The translations under genes were made by a program, and so were the position numbers. Shown here piece after piece: positions 54,298-62,596 of a stretch of DNA of 64,000 nt. This stretch comes from Paenibacillus sacheonensis (GTDB lineage: Bacteria; Bacillota; Bacilli; Paenibacillales; Paenibacillaceae): assembly GCF_009909195.1 (NCBI RefSeq), contig NZ_JAAAMU010000002.1, positions 496,001 through 560,000 on the forward strand. The letters run 5' to 3'. The notes under the pieces were generated by a model that made no database searches, was not told the origin of the DNA, and saw only the letters and a list, made by a program, of their open reading frames with translations. Within the stretch, counting starts at the first letter, position 1. The number at the start of each line of letters is the position of its first letter.

Positions 54298-54351
54298 TAG
54301 TCCTGCTCCGTAATGGTCACGTCGTCCTCGACGAGAAGAATCGTTTTCGTT
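54298..54351 (-). pseudogene. Response-regulator N-terminal fragment
   Basis: The frame reads TKTILLVEDDVTITEQD and a stop, matching the first 16 residues of the regulator at 51405-52091 (KTILLIEDDVTIS). The start codon is changed to ACG and the rest is missing. With the duplicated upstream direct repeats it marks a deleted paralogous two-component system. Confidence 0.7.
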
Positions 54352-54486
54352 CTGTTTCTCCTTTCCAGGACATGATGAAAATTCGCTGCGAAACCTCGAT
54401 GCCGATGCCGTTCACACGAGACGGAATTTGACTCCGCATCTTTCCACTCAGCATAAACAATGCATCTAAACTGATGGTGAACTACT

Positions 54487-54504
54487 TCTTAAAATTCTCT
54501 TAAC
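54487..54504. repeat. Duplicate of the two-component promoter site
   Basis: TCTTAAAATTCTCTTAAC, one base different from the site at 53729, with further similarity on both flanks (CTCTAAACT / CATCTAAACT upstream). Confidence 0.5.
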
Positions 54505-54611
54505 TGCCGGTTAGGTTAAGAAATGCTGCCCATTTCCACCATTTTCAAGGAAATGCTTGTCCCGACTGCCGAAACCTTGATTCCAATCCGAATGATTAAG
54601 CTGAAACAACG

Positions 54612-54642
54612 AAAAAGAGTCCCATAACGGAACTCCCTCTTC
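54612..54642 (-). terminator. Terminator of the YheC/D gene
   Basis: GAGTCCC pairs with GGAACTC with one mismatch, and five T residues follow on the minus strand. Confidence 0.65.
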
Positions 54643-54643
54643 A

Positions 54644-55378
54644 TTATTTCTTAGGATAGGCTTTGGAATATTGCATGATTTTCTTGAATACGCCGGGATC
54701 GGGATGTTTCTTGAAGATATAGGGATCCGGACAAGTATTCACTTCCAGAATCCAAGGATGCATCGTTTCGTCCATCGCGATATCGAGCCCGATCACATGA
54801 ATGCCCGGGAATGCGCTTTGCATCGCCTGCCCCGCTTGTACGCCCAGCTTTGCGAGCGCTAGCAGCTTGGATTCCGGTTGGCTCGAATATGCCTTAAGCA
54901 ACCGCGTCGCTGAGACGATTTTCCCGCCGCTGTGGTAGTTGGTCACGATTTTGCCCTTCGCCGCTACCCGACCGATGATGCCCGTCGTTTCCCAGGTTCG
55001 GCTGGGTGATAATTGGACCATCACTCGGATATCGAATTTACGGCCATCGTGCTCGAGCAAGCGAATTCCCTTCTGCACGAGATAACGTTTGCCGCCGGTT
55101 TGCCGCACGAGCGATTGGTACATGGGCCCGTATTGAGCGAAAGTCCGAATGGTCTTGCCAAGCTGGAACCGGTAGCCGCTTTCCAACCGTTCCACGCGCA
55201 TGACCCCATTGCCGAAGGAACCAAATTCCGGTTTGATGTACACCATTCCGTACCGTTTCAAGCAATCGAATAAGCTCGTTTTGTTCATTCGCTGGGTCTC
55301 GGGGACATAGCGTGACAAGGCTCTGGTCTTGGTTAGGGCTGCCGTCTTTCTCCATTTGCTGGCTACATATCGCGTCAT
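54644..55378 (-). CDS. YheC/YheD family ATP-grasp protein
   Basis: A 244-residue ATP-grasp protein of the spore-coat-associated YheC/YheD family. It shows the ATP-binding lysine block YIKPEFGSFGNGVMRVE, DIRVMVQLSP and the metal/phosphate block WILEVNTCPDPYIFKKHPDP near the C-terminus. It is shorter than two-domain relatives (about 360-450 residues) and lacks their N-terminal domain, as many single-domain Paenibacillus members do. AAGGAG lies seven bases before the ATG. The exact ligation reaction of the family is not known. Confidence 0.82.
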   Translation of the reverse strand: MTRYVASKWRKTAALTKTRALSRYVPETQRMNKTSLFDCLKRYGMVYIKPEFGSFGNGVMRVERLESGYRFQLGKTIRTFAQYGPMYQSLVRQTGGKRYLVQKGIRLLEHDGRKFDIRVMVQLSPSRTWETTGIIGRVAAKGKIVTNYHSGGKIVSATRLLKAYSSQPESKLLALAKLGVQAGQAMQSAFPGIHVIGLDIAMDETMHPWILEVNTCPDPYIFKKHPDPGVFKKIMQYSKAYPKK

Positions 55379-55739
55379 CGTCGTCTCCTTTTTAGATCAG
55401 ATGGTTCTTGTAAATCGCCATCAGCTCGAAGCGGTTTTTCCCGTTACGCCGGCGACGGATAAGCGAAGAGACGGTACGGACTTACGGGCAATTCCGAATG
55501 CCCTCAATAGAGTCGGGACACCTTTTCTGGCAATAAGCCTTCACCTTCCGAATCGCGTTCGCCAAATACGTTTGCTTCGACCCGCCGGCTACTCGCAAGA
55601 TCGTCGTATTGCCGATGATAGCTCCCCTTGGAGTTGTATTACAAACTATTCGATGCCTCCTGTAAGTTGATAGGCTGCTATTTATACGAGCGAAATTTAA
55701 TAATTGAAAATGGGTACATTCTCGATGGAGGATAAAAGC
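55379..55739. other. Debris, coding-like minus-strand pieces
   Basis: Minus-strand frames such as RRNGKNRFELMAIYKNHLI (ending at about 55393) and GNTTILRVAGGSKQTYLANA (about 55530-55610) look like gene tails but have no starts and no family I can name. Confidence 0.35.
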
Positions 55740-55749
55740 TCCCAATTGG

Positions 55750-55875
55750 AGTCATCACCACGATATCCGTCAAGTCGCAAACGTACACGCTGCCTTTCTG
55801 GGTCAATTCATACATGACTTGCAGCCGTTTTTGATCGGATAAGGCTTTAACACGCTGGGCAGCAGGCCAATGCCG
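55750..55875 (-). pseudogene. ArsR-family regulator fragment
   Basis: The frame reads RVKALSDQKRLQVMYELTQK then GSVYVCDLTDIVVM, which is the first half of an ArsR/SmtB winged helix with the VCDL region but only one of the metal-site cysteines. The recognition helix and C-terminus are lost. It is a different paralogue from the intact regulator at 56098. Confidence 0.65.
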
Positions 55876-56097
55876 GCTGCTTGAAAACAGGTTCCCTACC
55901 CACTACCTTGCCAAAATGACGGTATCTCCTTTTTCCGTTTCCCCATCCGACCCAATTACGCCATCCATGGAAAGTTAATGAGATTTTCGATGCTGAATCA
56001 GCGTTCACTAATATAATTATTTACTTATATAATCAACCGTGTATAATACGAATTGAATAACGAAGAAGTTTTGGTATTGAAAGGGGTCTGAACCAAT

Positions 56098-56412
56098 TTG
56101 CAAACCATCGAAGAAATGTCCGAATCGCTTAAGCTTCTCTCCGATAAAACCAGATTGACGATTATGGCATTACTTCGCCATAAAGAGATGTGCGTCTGCG
56201 ACATCGTTGATTTATTGGAAACGACACAACCGAACGTAAGTCAGCATCTGAAAAAATTAAGGACCGGTGGTCTGATCAATGAAGAACGCCGGAGCCAGTG
56301 GATTTATTATTCTTTAAATGTGGAAGATAAGCCTCATTTGAAACAAGTTATCGATCAACTTCCATCCATGAAAGAACGAATCGATGCTTTTAAATCACAG
56401 GGTTGTACCTAA
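56098..56412 (+). CDS. arsR: Arsenite-responsive ArsR/SmtB repressor
   Basis: A 104-residue winged-helix repressor. The sensor motif [12 protein letters not shown] holds the Cys-Val-Cys pair of the alpha-3 arsenite site, followed by the recognition helix [21 protein letters not shown] serves as start, preceded by AAAGGGG at a slightly long distance. It is the first gene of arsRBC, and the 15-base gap to arsB shows an operon. It should release DNA when As(III) or Sb(III) binds. Confidence 0.92.
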   Translation: MQTIEEMSESLKLLSDKTRLTIMALLRHKEMCVCDIVDLLETTQPNVSQHLKKLRTGGLINEERRSQWIYYSLNVEDKPHLKQVIDQLPSMKERIDAFKSQGCT

Positions 56413-56426
56413 TCTCGGGAGGCACT

Positions 56427-57719
56427 ATGCTGGCTATTGCGTCGATTATTTTTCTCATTACGTTAGTATTTGTTATCTGGCAGCCGAAAGGCCTTAACAT
56501 CGGCTGGTCCGCTTGTGGAGGCGCCGTCATTGCGTTAATCTTCGGTGTCGTCAGTTTTCAAGATGTATGGGACGTCACCCAAATTGTTTGGAACGCTACA
56601 CTTGCGTTCGTGGCTGTTATTCTGATTTCGCTCATACTCGATGAGATTGGTTTCTTTGAGTGGGCGGCGCTTCACATGGCTCGTTTCGCCAAGGGGAACG
56701 GTAATCTCATGTTCGTCTATGTCATTCTGCTTGGCGCCGCGGTTGCTGCATTCTTCGCAAATGACGGTGCCGCGCTCATCTTGACGCCAATCGTCCTGGC
56801 GATGGTCCGGGCGTTGAGGTTTGATGAACGCATGATCCTTCCATTCATCATGGCAAGTGGCTTCATCTCCGATACCGCTTCGCTTCCGCTGGTCGTCAGT
56901 AACCTCGTGAATATTGTATCGTCGGACTTCTTCGGCGTAGGATTTGCAGAGTACGCCAGTCGGATGATTGTTCCGACGCTTTTCTCGGTCGCTGCCAGTT
57001 TGCTCGTGCTCTTCCTTTTCTACCGAAAAAGCATACCGAAGAATTATGATCTGGCTCAATTGAAGAAACCGGTCGATGCGATAAAGGACATGAGATTATT
57101 CAAGATCTCTTGGATTATCCTTGTCGTTCTGCTCATCGCGTATTTAACGAGTGAGTTTATTGAAGTGCCAGTATCCATTTTTGCAGGCGCAGCAGCACTC
57201 GTGTTCTTGTTCCTTGCCAGGCGAAGCAGGGAAATTCATACCTGGAAGCTTGTAAGAGGCGCACCCTGGGCTGTGGTTGTCTTCTCTATCGGGATGTATG
57301 TTGTCGTTTATGGTCTTCGTAACGTCGGCTTAACGGATGAGCTGGGTAATCTCTTCAAATGGACCGGCGATCAAGGCTTGTTCGTCGGAACCATAGGTTC
57401 CGGTTTCATCGCGGCCATTCTCTCCTCCATCATGAACAATATGCCGACCGTCATGATTGATGCGCTAGCCATTCATGGTACAAATCCGACGGGCATCATT
57501 CGTGAAGCGTTCATCTACGCGAACGTCATCGGTTCCGATCTGGGTCCTAAGATAACACCGATCGGATCGCTCGCAACCTTACTCTGGCTGCATGTGCTAT
57601 CCAGCAAAGGCGTGAGGATCTCTTGGGGCACTTACTTCAAGACCGGCATTATTCTAACGGTTCCCGTGTTGTTCATTACGCTATCCGGCCTTTATCTATG
57701 GTTAAAAATTGTAGGCTGA
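56427..57719 (+). CDS. arsB: ArsB arsenite efflux pump
   Basis: A 430-residue integral-membrane arsenite exporter of the ArsB/NhaD-like ion-transporter superfamily, with about twelve helices (first [17 protein letters not shown]). Family blocks are [38 protein letters not shown] and [20 protein letters not shown]. The ATG at 56427 follows GGGAGG. It works with ArsC, which supplies As(III). Confidence 0.92.
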   Translation: MLAIASIIFLITLVFVIWQPKGLNIGWSACGGAVIALIFGVVSFQDVWDVTQIVWNATLAFVAVILISLILDEIGFFEWAALHMARFAKGNGNLMFVYVILLGAAVAAFFANDGAALILTPIVLAMVRALRFDERMILPFIMASGFISDTASLPLVVSNLVNIVSSDFFGVGFAEYASRMIVPTLFSVAASLLVLFLFYRKSIPKNYDLAQLKKPVDAIKDMRLFKISWIILVVLLIAYLTSEFIEVPVSIFAGAAALVFLFLARRSREIHTWKLVRGAPWAVVVFSIGMYVVVYGLRNVGLTDELGNLFKWTGDQGLFVGTIGSGFIAAILSSIMNNMPTVMIDALAIHGTNPTGIIREAFIYANVIGSDLGPKITPIGSLATLLWLHVLSSKGVRISWGTYFKTGIILTVPVLFITLSGLYLWLKIVG

Positions 57720-57763
57720 ATTTCTCGCTAACTAATCCTTCAAGCGCAAAGGGGTAATTCGAA

Positions 57764-58189
57764 ATGAGTAACAAACCACTGGTTTATTTTCTGTGCACGG
57801 GTAATTCTTGCCGCAGCCAAATCGCCGATGGCTTCCTGAACGCCCTTGGAAGCGACAAATACGAAGTGAAAAGTGCAGGGCTTGAAGCGCACGGATTGAA
57901 TCCTCGTGCCGTTCAAGCCATGAAGGAAGCTGGCGTCGATATCAACGGCAATAGCTCCAATGTCATTGATACGGAGACGTTAAACCGCGCAACTTATGTC
58001 ATTACGCTTTGTGGGCATGCCGACGAACATTGCCCTGTGATCTTGAACAAGAATGTAATCAAATGGCACTGGGGCTTCGAGGATCCTGCAAAAGCGGCTG
58101 GGACAGAAGAAGAAATTATGGCCCAATTCCGGGACGTTCGTGACGCCATTAAAGCCCGTATCGAGCAATTTCTGAAAGACGGTGAATAG
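57764..58189 (+). CDS. arsC: Thioredoxin-coupled arsenate reductase
   Basis: A 141-residue low-molecular-weight-phosphatase-fold arsenate reductase. The P-loop is [16 protein letters not shown] with the catalytic Cys near residue 11. The two resolving cysteines are in [12 protein letters not shown]. It reduces As(V) to As(III) and is recycled by thioredoxin. AAAGGGG precedes the ATG. The next gene starts two bases after its stop but is truncated. Confidence 0.93.
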   Translation: MSNKPLVYFLCTGNSCRSQIADGFLNALGSDKYEVKSAGLEAHGLNPRAVQAMKEAGVDINGNSSNVIDTETLNRATYVITLCGHADEHCPVILNKNVIKWHWGFEDPAKAAGTEEEIMAQFRDVRDAIKARIEQFLKDGE

Positions 58190-58191
58190 GC

Positions 58192-58280
58192 ATGTCGGCG
58201 TCGGTCAAACGGATGCACGTGGCCGTCAACTGTTCAGAGCTGGAGAAGGCGCTTGCGTTCTGGCGCAACTTCATCGAAAA
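58192..58280 (+). pseudogene. Truncated VOC/glyoxalase gene (ArsI/CadI-like start)
   Basis: The ATG at 58192, two bases after arsC, opens SVKRMHVAVNCSELEKALAF WRNF-like sequence, the first beta-alpha module of a vicinal-oxygen-chelate protein with its metal His. ArsI/CadI proteins of ars operons start in this way. After about 30 codons it runs into a piece of the 147-bp repeat and a terminator. Identification as an ArsI (C-As lyase) relative is an inference from context. Confidence 0.6.
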
Positions 58281-58297
58281 TGTCTTGTCACCCGACA
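58279..58297. repeat. Right-end remnant of the 147-bp repeat (copy 6)
   Basis: ATGTCTTGTCACCCGACA matches the right end of copies 2 and 3 (ATGTTCTTGTCACCCGACA) with one base missing. It lies exactly where the VOC gene is cut. Confidence 0.6.
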
Positions 58298-58306
58298 CTG
58301 AAAGCG

Positions 58307-58345
58307 AAAAAAAGGCCGGCAGGCATCGCCTGCGGGCCTTTTTTT
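58307..58345. terminator. Two-way terminator
   Basis: AAAAAAAGGCC, CAGGC, GCCTG and GGCCTTTTTTT form a strong hairpin with A and T runs on both sides. It ends the ars operon on the plus strand and the aldo/keto reductase gene on the minus strand. Confidence 0.9.
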
Positions 58346-58370
58346 CGATTCGATAGGACAGGACGACCTG

Positions 58371-59336
58371 TTACCACGCGTACGCGCGCGGTGCATCCCC
58401 GCCCGGGCCGGGGAAAATTTCGTCGAGACGCTTCAACGTCGCTTCGTCCAATTCCAGCTCGACCGCGCGCAGCGTTCGGTTGAACTGCTCGATCGTACGG
58501 ACGCCCGTAATTGGCGCGGTAACGGCCGGGTTGGACAGCAGCCAGGCCAGCGCGACGATATCCTCGCGCTCCCCAAGATCATCGCACAGCTTGGCGAACG
58601 CTTCTAGCTGCGGACGGTGCTTCTCCACCCGCTCGATATCGCCGCTGCGTCTGCTTGCGTCGCCGCGAAGCGCGTTGCCCGCAAGCAGGCCGCCGTCCAA
58701 CGGGCTCCACGGCATGACGCCAAGACCCAGACTTTGCGACGCCGGCAGCACTTCCAGCTCGGGCAGGCGACAGAGCAGATTGTACTTATGCTGCTCGGAT
58801 ACGAGGCCGATAATACCGCGCGTTTTCGCTTCGCCCTGGGCGACCGCGATATCCCAGCCGGCGAAGTTGCTCGAGCCGACGTAACCGATTTTGCCTTGAT
58901 GCGCGGCGATTTCGAACGCATGCCACAGCTCGGCCCAGCTCACGTTTCGGTCGATATGGTGCATTTGGTACAGCTCGATATGGTCCGTTTGCAGACGGCG
59001 AAGCGAGCCTTCCAGGTGGCGACGGATTTTGTATGCGGACAAACCGGCTTCGCGGTTCGGTCCGTCGTTGTCGTCGTGCATATCATTGTAGACCTTCGTC
59101 GCGAGCACGGTGCGTTCGCGGCGGCCTCCGCCTTGTTTGAACCAGCTGCCGATTATTTCTTCGGTGCGGCCCAAGGCGTATTGGTTTGCCGTATCAAAGA
59201 AATTGATGCCCGCATCGAGCGCTGCATCCATGATGCGAAACGCTTCCTTCTCCTCCGTATTCCAGCCGAAATTCATCGTGCCAAGGCACAGCCGGCTGAC
59301 CTTCAGCCCGGACTTTCCTAAATACGTATACTTCAT
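58371..59336 (-). CDS. Aldo/keto reductase
   Basis: A 321-residue NADPH-dependent (beta/alpha)8 oxidoreductase of the AKR superfamily. The catalytic residues are in FFDTANQYALGRTEEIIGSW (Asp, Tyr), VLATKVYND (Lys) and YQMHHIDR (His). The cofactor block is ITGVRTIEQFNRTLRAVELE near the C-terminus. The start is the ATG at 59336 after AAGGGA. It faces the ars operon with a shared terminator and is monocistronic. Substrate unknown. Confidence 0.9.
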   Translation of the reverse strand: MKYTYLGKSGLKVSRLCLGTMNFGWNTEEKEAFRIMDAALDAGINFFDTANQYALGRTEEIIGSWFKQGGGRRERTVLATKVYNDMHDDNDGPNREAGLSAYKIRRHLEGSLRRLQTDHIELYQMHHIDRNVSWAELWHAFEIAAHQGKIGYVGSSNFAGWDIAVAQGEAKTRGIIGLVSEQHKYNLLCRLPELEVLPASQSLGLGVMPWSPLDGGLLAGNALRGDASRRSGDIERVEKHRPQLEAFAKLCDDLGEREDIVALAWLLSNPAVTAPITGVRTIEQFNRTLRAVELELDEATLKRLDEIFPGPGGDAPRAYAW

Positions 59337-59478
59337 GAATCCCTTCACCGTCCTTTTATAATTGAAAGACGGGCGTTACGTTCGGTTTGACGCATACCCA
59401 TAGACGATTATACCTTAAACCCTCCATTGTCCAAACTTATGTATCTATGAATAACCGCCGTCTGCGAAAATAGCAAAC

Positions 59479-59520
59479 GCCGCCCGAATACTCCTGTTAA
59501 GGAGTTCGAGCGGCTTTTTC
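59479..59520. terminator. Hairpin below the DUF1259 pair
   Basis: GCCGC, CGAA, ACTCCT pair with AGGAGT, TTCG, GCGGC; TTTTTC follows on the plus strand and a weaker T tract on the minus strand. It probably ends the minus-strand DUF1259 transcript. Confidence 0.6.
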
Positions 59521-59582
59521 TTCGAGAACGTATAGCTGCTTGCGATTATATCGTACAACTTCGATTAAACCGCAGTCCGGAG

Positions 59583-59999
59583 TTAACCCAAGAACGCGAT
59601 AGAACGTTTTACTTTTCTCGCAAAGTCAACGGGATTATCGATCGACTCCCAATGGATATACATGAGACGAGGGTTCTCAAACAGCCAGTGATTATGGACT
59701 GCCGTTACTTTTATCCCGTTTTTGCGAAGATTGGAAAGCAACCGATTTACCTGGTTTTGGAAGAGCGCCGTTTCCCCTAAACAGAGTGCGCGCCCTGAAC
59801 TGTCCAATGACTCGAACGAGAACAATTGATAGCGAACCAAAGGAGACGCGGTACGTCTTCCCAATATTGCGGCATTGATCTTTCTGTTTCTAGAGACAAA
59901 GCAGACGGGGCCTTTTGTGATTTCATGCTCCGTACCGCCTAAAATAGATGAGAATTGATTGCAAATCCTTATAAAACGCGGGCTAGCTTTCACCGCCAT
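59583..59999 (-). CDS. DUF1259 family protein, copy 1
   Basis: A 138-residue protein of the DUF1259 (LppY/LpqO-like) family. The family block LCLGETALFQNQVNRLLSNL, then VTAVHNHWLFENPRLMYIHW, is complete with the His-x-His and Pro-Arg residues. I chose the ATG at 59999 because it aligns with the start of the neighbouring paralogue and has AGAGGAT upstream. No signal peptide, unlike the exported actinobacterial relatives. Function unknown. Confidence 0.78.
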   Translation of the reverse strand: MAVKASPRFIRICNQFSSILGGTEHEITKGPVCFVSRNRKINAAILGRRTASPLVRYQLFSFESLDSSGRALCLGETALFQNQVNRLLSNLRKNGIKVTAVHNHWLFENPRLMYIHWESIDNPVDFARKVKRSIAFLG

Positions 60000-60046
60000 A
60001 CGAATCATCCTCTCTTGTTTCATAACCTATAGACATTGCTCCGCCA

Positions 60047-60466
60047 TTAACCCAGGAACGCAATGGAGTCTTTGGTTTTTCTAGCAAATACAACAGGATT
60101 CATGATGGCTTCCCAGTGCATATACATTAAGCGGGGATTTTCTTTCAGCCAGTGATTATGAATCGCAGTCACTTTGATTCCCCGTTTACGGAGATTCGTG
60201 ATCAATCGATTAACCTGATTTTGATGCACGGCAGTTTCGCCCAGGCAAAGAGCACGACCCGATCGATCGAGAGATTCAAACGAGAACATTTGCATTTGAA
60301 CGAGAGGTGATTGCGTTCTCCTCCCCAAGATCGTCTCCCTGAGCTTGGTCATCCGGGTGACAAAACAAACCGGACCTGCCTCTATTTCTGATTCGCCTCC
60401 AAGAATTTTTCCGAATTGCATACAGAGTCTTTTGAATTGCGGGCTTACCTTCACTTGTTCGGCCAT
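60047..60466 (-). CDS. DUF1259 family protein, copy 2
   Basis: A 139-residue paralogue of the previous gene, with LCLGETAVHQNQVNRLITNL and VTAIHNHWLKENPRLMYMHW and an identical end SIAFLG. AAAGGAGG precedes the ATG. The two copies are 47 bases apart and should be co-transcribed. Function unknown. The conserved His residues suggest a metal or ligand site. Confidence 0.78.
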   Translation of the reverse strand: MAEQVKVSPQFKRLCMQFGKILGGESEIEAGPVCFVTRMTKLRETILGRRTQSPLVQMQMFSFESLDRSGRALCLGETAVHQNQVNRLITNLRKRGIKVTAIHNHWLKENPRLMYMHWEAIMNPVVFARKTKDSIAFLG

Positions 60467-60543
60467 ATTTTTCCTCCTTTAGTCGCGTTCTGGATAATGT
60501 ATGTTCAAGGCCGGAAATTGGAGTTGGACAAATTACCGGTAAC

Positions 60544-60570
60544 AAAAAAAAACCGCGTCCGCGGACGCGA
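60544..60570 (-). terminator. Terminator of the GMC oxidoreductase
   Basis: CGCGTCCGCGGACGCG hairpin followed by nine T residues on the minus strand, directly below the stop at 60571. Confidence 0.8.
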
Positions 60571-62199
60571 TTATTCCCCGTCAGCTTCGTGCAGTTCATT
60601 TATTTTCCTATGTTTTTGATTGATGTTCGCCTTTTTCTTAAGCTGCCGAGCAATCGTATAGCCGATAAGAAAAGCCGCTGCCGAGGTGTTCCCGTCGACA
60701 GTAAACGGGATTATGGAAGCATCTGCAACGATTAAATCCTTTACCCCATGAACCTGGCCTCGTCGATCTACAACTCCTCCTCTTGTTAAAGGCGCCATAC
60801 GCAATGATCCCTGTTGATGGTGGTTATGGTCAAAATTTTCCTTAATGAATGCCTCCAACCGGGAATCGTCCTCAATCTCTTCCAGGGTCGGCGCAACCAA
60901 TTGATAAGAAGGATCGATTGCTTTCAGCTCCGCCGCGATAGCCTTCATGTAAATTTTGTAACTGTTCTTAACCGATTCTAAATCGTCCGGATTCATCAGA
61001 AAACCTTCATCCGCCAAACCTATGGTCAAGGGGTCATTATTCTGGATCTTGATGCTTCCGCGGCTTTTCGGGCGTAACCATAAGATCGCAATAGTCAGCG
61101 TTCCTTCGGCAGGTATGCCGATAAGTTGAACGGCCCGTCTGTCGGGATCCTTTCCGGAAGGGTCCGGCAGGAAAGCTCCGCCTGCATATAAGGCATTCGG
61201 ATCACCTTGAGGCAAGGCCTGATCACCGGGATTCGTCGTGAACGATGCAAAGTTAAGCGTATGGTTTCTTAAGTTCTTTCCGACATTGGAATTATCGAAT
61301 ACGACAGGTATGCCTGCTTGCCGAAGAAGTTTGGCGGGTCCGATGCCGGATAGCATTAATAGCTGAGCGCTGTTGATTCCAGCCGAAAGGATAACCTTCT
61401 TCCTGGCGTATGCGCAAAGACGCTCTCCTTCCTTGAGAAGCTCGACTCCGATCGCGCGCGTATGGGAGAAGAGAACGCGGAGCGCGGTTGTCTTAACGAA
61501 TACCCGCAGCTTCCGTCCTTTCGCGCCACTCCCGTTTGGGAGCATAATATCCGATGATAAGAAAGCGCTAGACGAGCTTTCTCTCGTTCCATCCGGTTTT
61601 TGATAGAGCTGCCAGCGCGTAAACGGTCCTAATGGAGTTCGGGGATCATTATAATCGACAATTTCCGGATATCCGGTGGCTCGTTCAATGGCTGCGGTTA
61701 ATTTGTCGGCCATCGTTGTCGGATTCCTCGGTGCCTGCCGGATGTTGATTCGCCCTCTAAACCCTCGAAACTGCGAATTGTCCGATTGACCGTTATACTT
61801 CTCTAATTTTTTGAAGCGAAGTATTGCGCGTCTAGGCGACCATAATGGTCCAAGCAGCTTTTCCCACTCTCTAAAAACAGCCGATGTAGGCCGCACGTAT
61901 TGTTCCCCGTTAATGGATGAACCTCCGCCCAGAAGCCGCCCCGTCGTCCATTCGAAAGAGCGGTCATCAACCCCTTCTTGAGGTACTCCCTCCCCTTGCC
62001 AGAAATACCGAGGGGAAAAGCGCATCTCTAATTCCGAGGCAAACGTGGAATCTCTGATCGCCTTATCCTTGTCGCGATTCTCGCCTGCTTCTATAAGAAG
62101 GACCGACGTCTTTTTATCGTCCGATAACGTTTTGGCAATTACCGCTCCAGTCGGTCCCGTTCCGACAACAATATAGTCGAACATTAATTTTTTGCCCAA
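60571..62199 (-). CDS. GMC-family FAD oxidoreductase
   Basis: A 542-residue flavoprotein of the glucose-methanol-choline family that oxidises an alcohol or sugar. The N-terminal FAD motif is DYIVVGTGPTGAVIAKTL, then GRLLGGGSSINGEQYVRPTS (GMC signature 1), KVILSAGINSAQLLMLSGIG (signature 2), the active-site His region HNHHQQGSLRMAP and the C-terminal VADASIIPFTVDGNTSAAAF. No Tat or Sec signal peptide. It starts with a TTG eight bases after GGAGG. Single gene with its own terminator. Substrate unknown. Confidence 0.9.
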   Translation of the reverse strand: MGKKLMFDYIVVGTGPTGAVIAKTLSDDKKTSVLLIEAGENRDKDKAIRDSTFASELEMRFSPRYFWQGEGVPQEGVDDRSFEWTTGRLLGGGSSINGEQYVRPTSAVFREWEKLLGPLWSPRRAILRFKKLEKYNGQSDNSQFRGFRGRINIRQAPRNPTTMADKLTAAIERATGYPEIVDYNDPRTPLGPFTRWQLYQKPDGTRESSSSAFLSSDIMLPNGSGAKGRKLRVFVKTTALRVLFSHTRAIGVELLKEGERLCAYARKKVILSAGINSAQLLMLSGIGPAKLLRQAGIPVVFDNSNVGKNLRNHTLNFASFTTNPGDQALPQGDPNALYAGGAFLPDPSGKDPDRRAVQLIGIPAEGTLTIAILWLRPKSRGSIKIQNNDPLTIGLADEGFLMNPDDLESVKNSYKIYMKAIAAELKAIDPSYQLVAPTLEEIEDDSRLEAFIKENFDHNHHQQGSLRMAPLTRGGVVDRRGQVHGVKDLIVADASIIPFTVDGNTSAAAFLIGYTIARQLKKKANINQKHRKINELHEADGE

Positions 62200-62261
62200 C
62201 TTAACACCTCCAATAAGCTTATGTAGCCTATTTCATCTTCAATATACTTGTGCCTGTTTAT

Positions 62262-62293
62262 AAAAAAAATAGACCGTCCAGCGCGGATGGTCT
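62262..62293 (-). terminator. Terminator without an intact upstream gene
   Basis: AGACCGTCC pairs with GGATGGTCT and eight T residues follow on the minus strand. The only upstream coding signal is the fragment at 62361-62460. Confidence 0.75.
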
Positions 62294-62360
62294 ACTCCCT
62301 GTTTTTTCGAATAATAGTTCGTCTGGCAATGAGCATCGCGCAAGCATGCGATAGATAAAC

Positions 62361-62460
62361 CTACTCCTCATTCGGAATTTGCAATCCCCTATACATACGC
62401 AGCGTACTCTGAAAGGCACGTTCAATGACGATATGAGGCAGCCGGTCAAATATCAGCTGC
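62361..62460 (-). pseudogene. Unassigned C-terminal fragment
   Basis: The minus strand reads QLIFDRLPHIVIERAFQSTL then RMYRGLQIPNEE and a TAG. It has coding character and a terminator 70 bases downstream, but its beginning is lost and I cannot name the family. Confidence 0.45.
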
Positions 62461-62596
62461 CGTTTACATTGAAGTAACGGGCAGAATCGCTTACTGATAG
62501 ATATTGAATCGAACGAATATAGTCACGTTCCGACGGGCTTAGGGGGCTGCATGTGGTCACTCGCTTCCCAGAGTAACCCGGAGCGTCAATTTGGTG

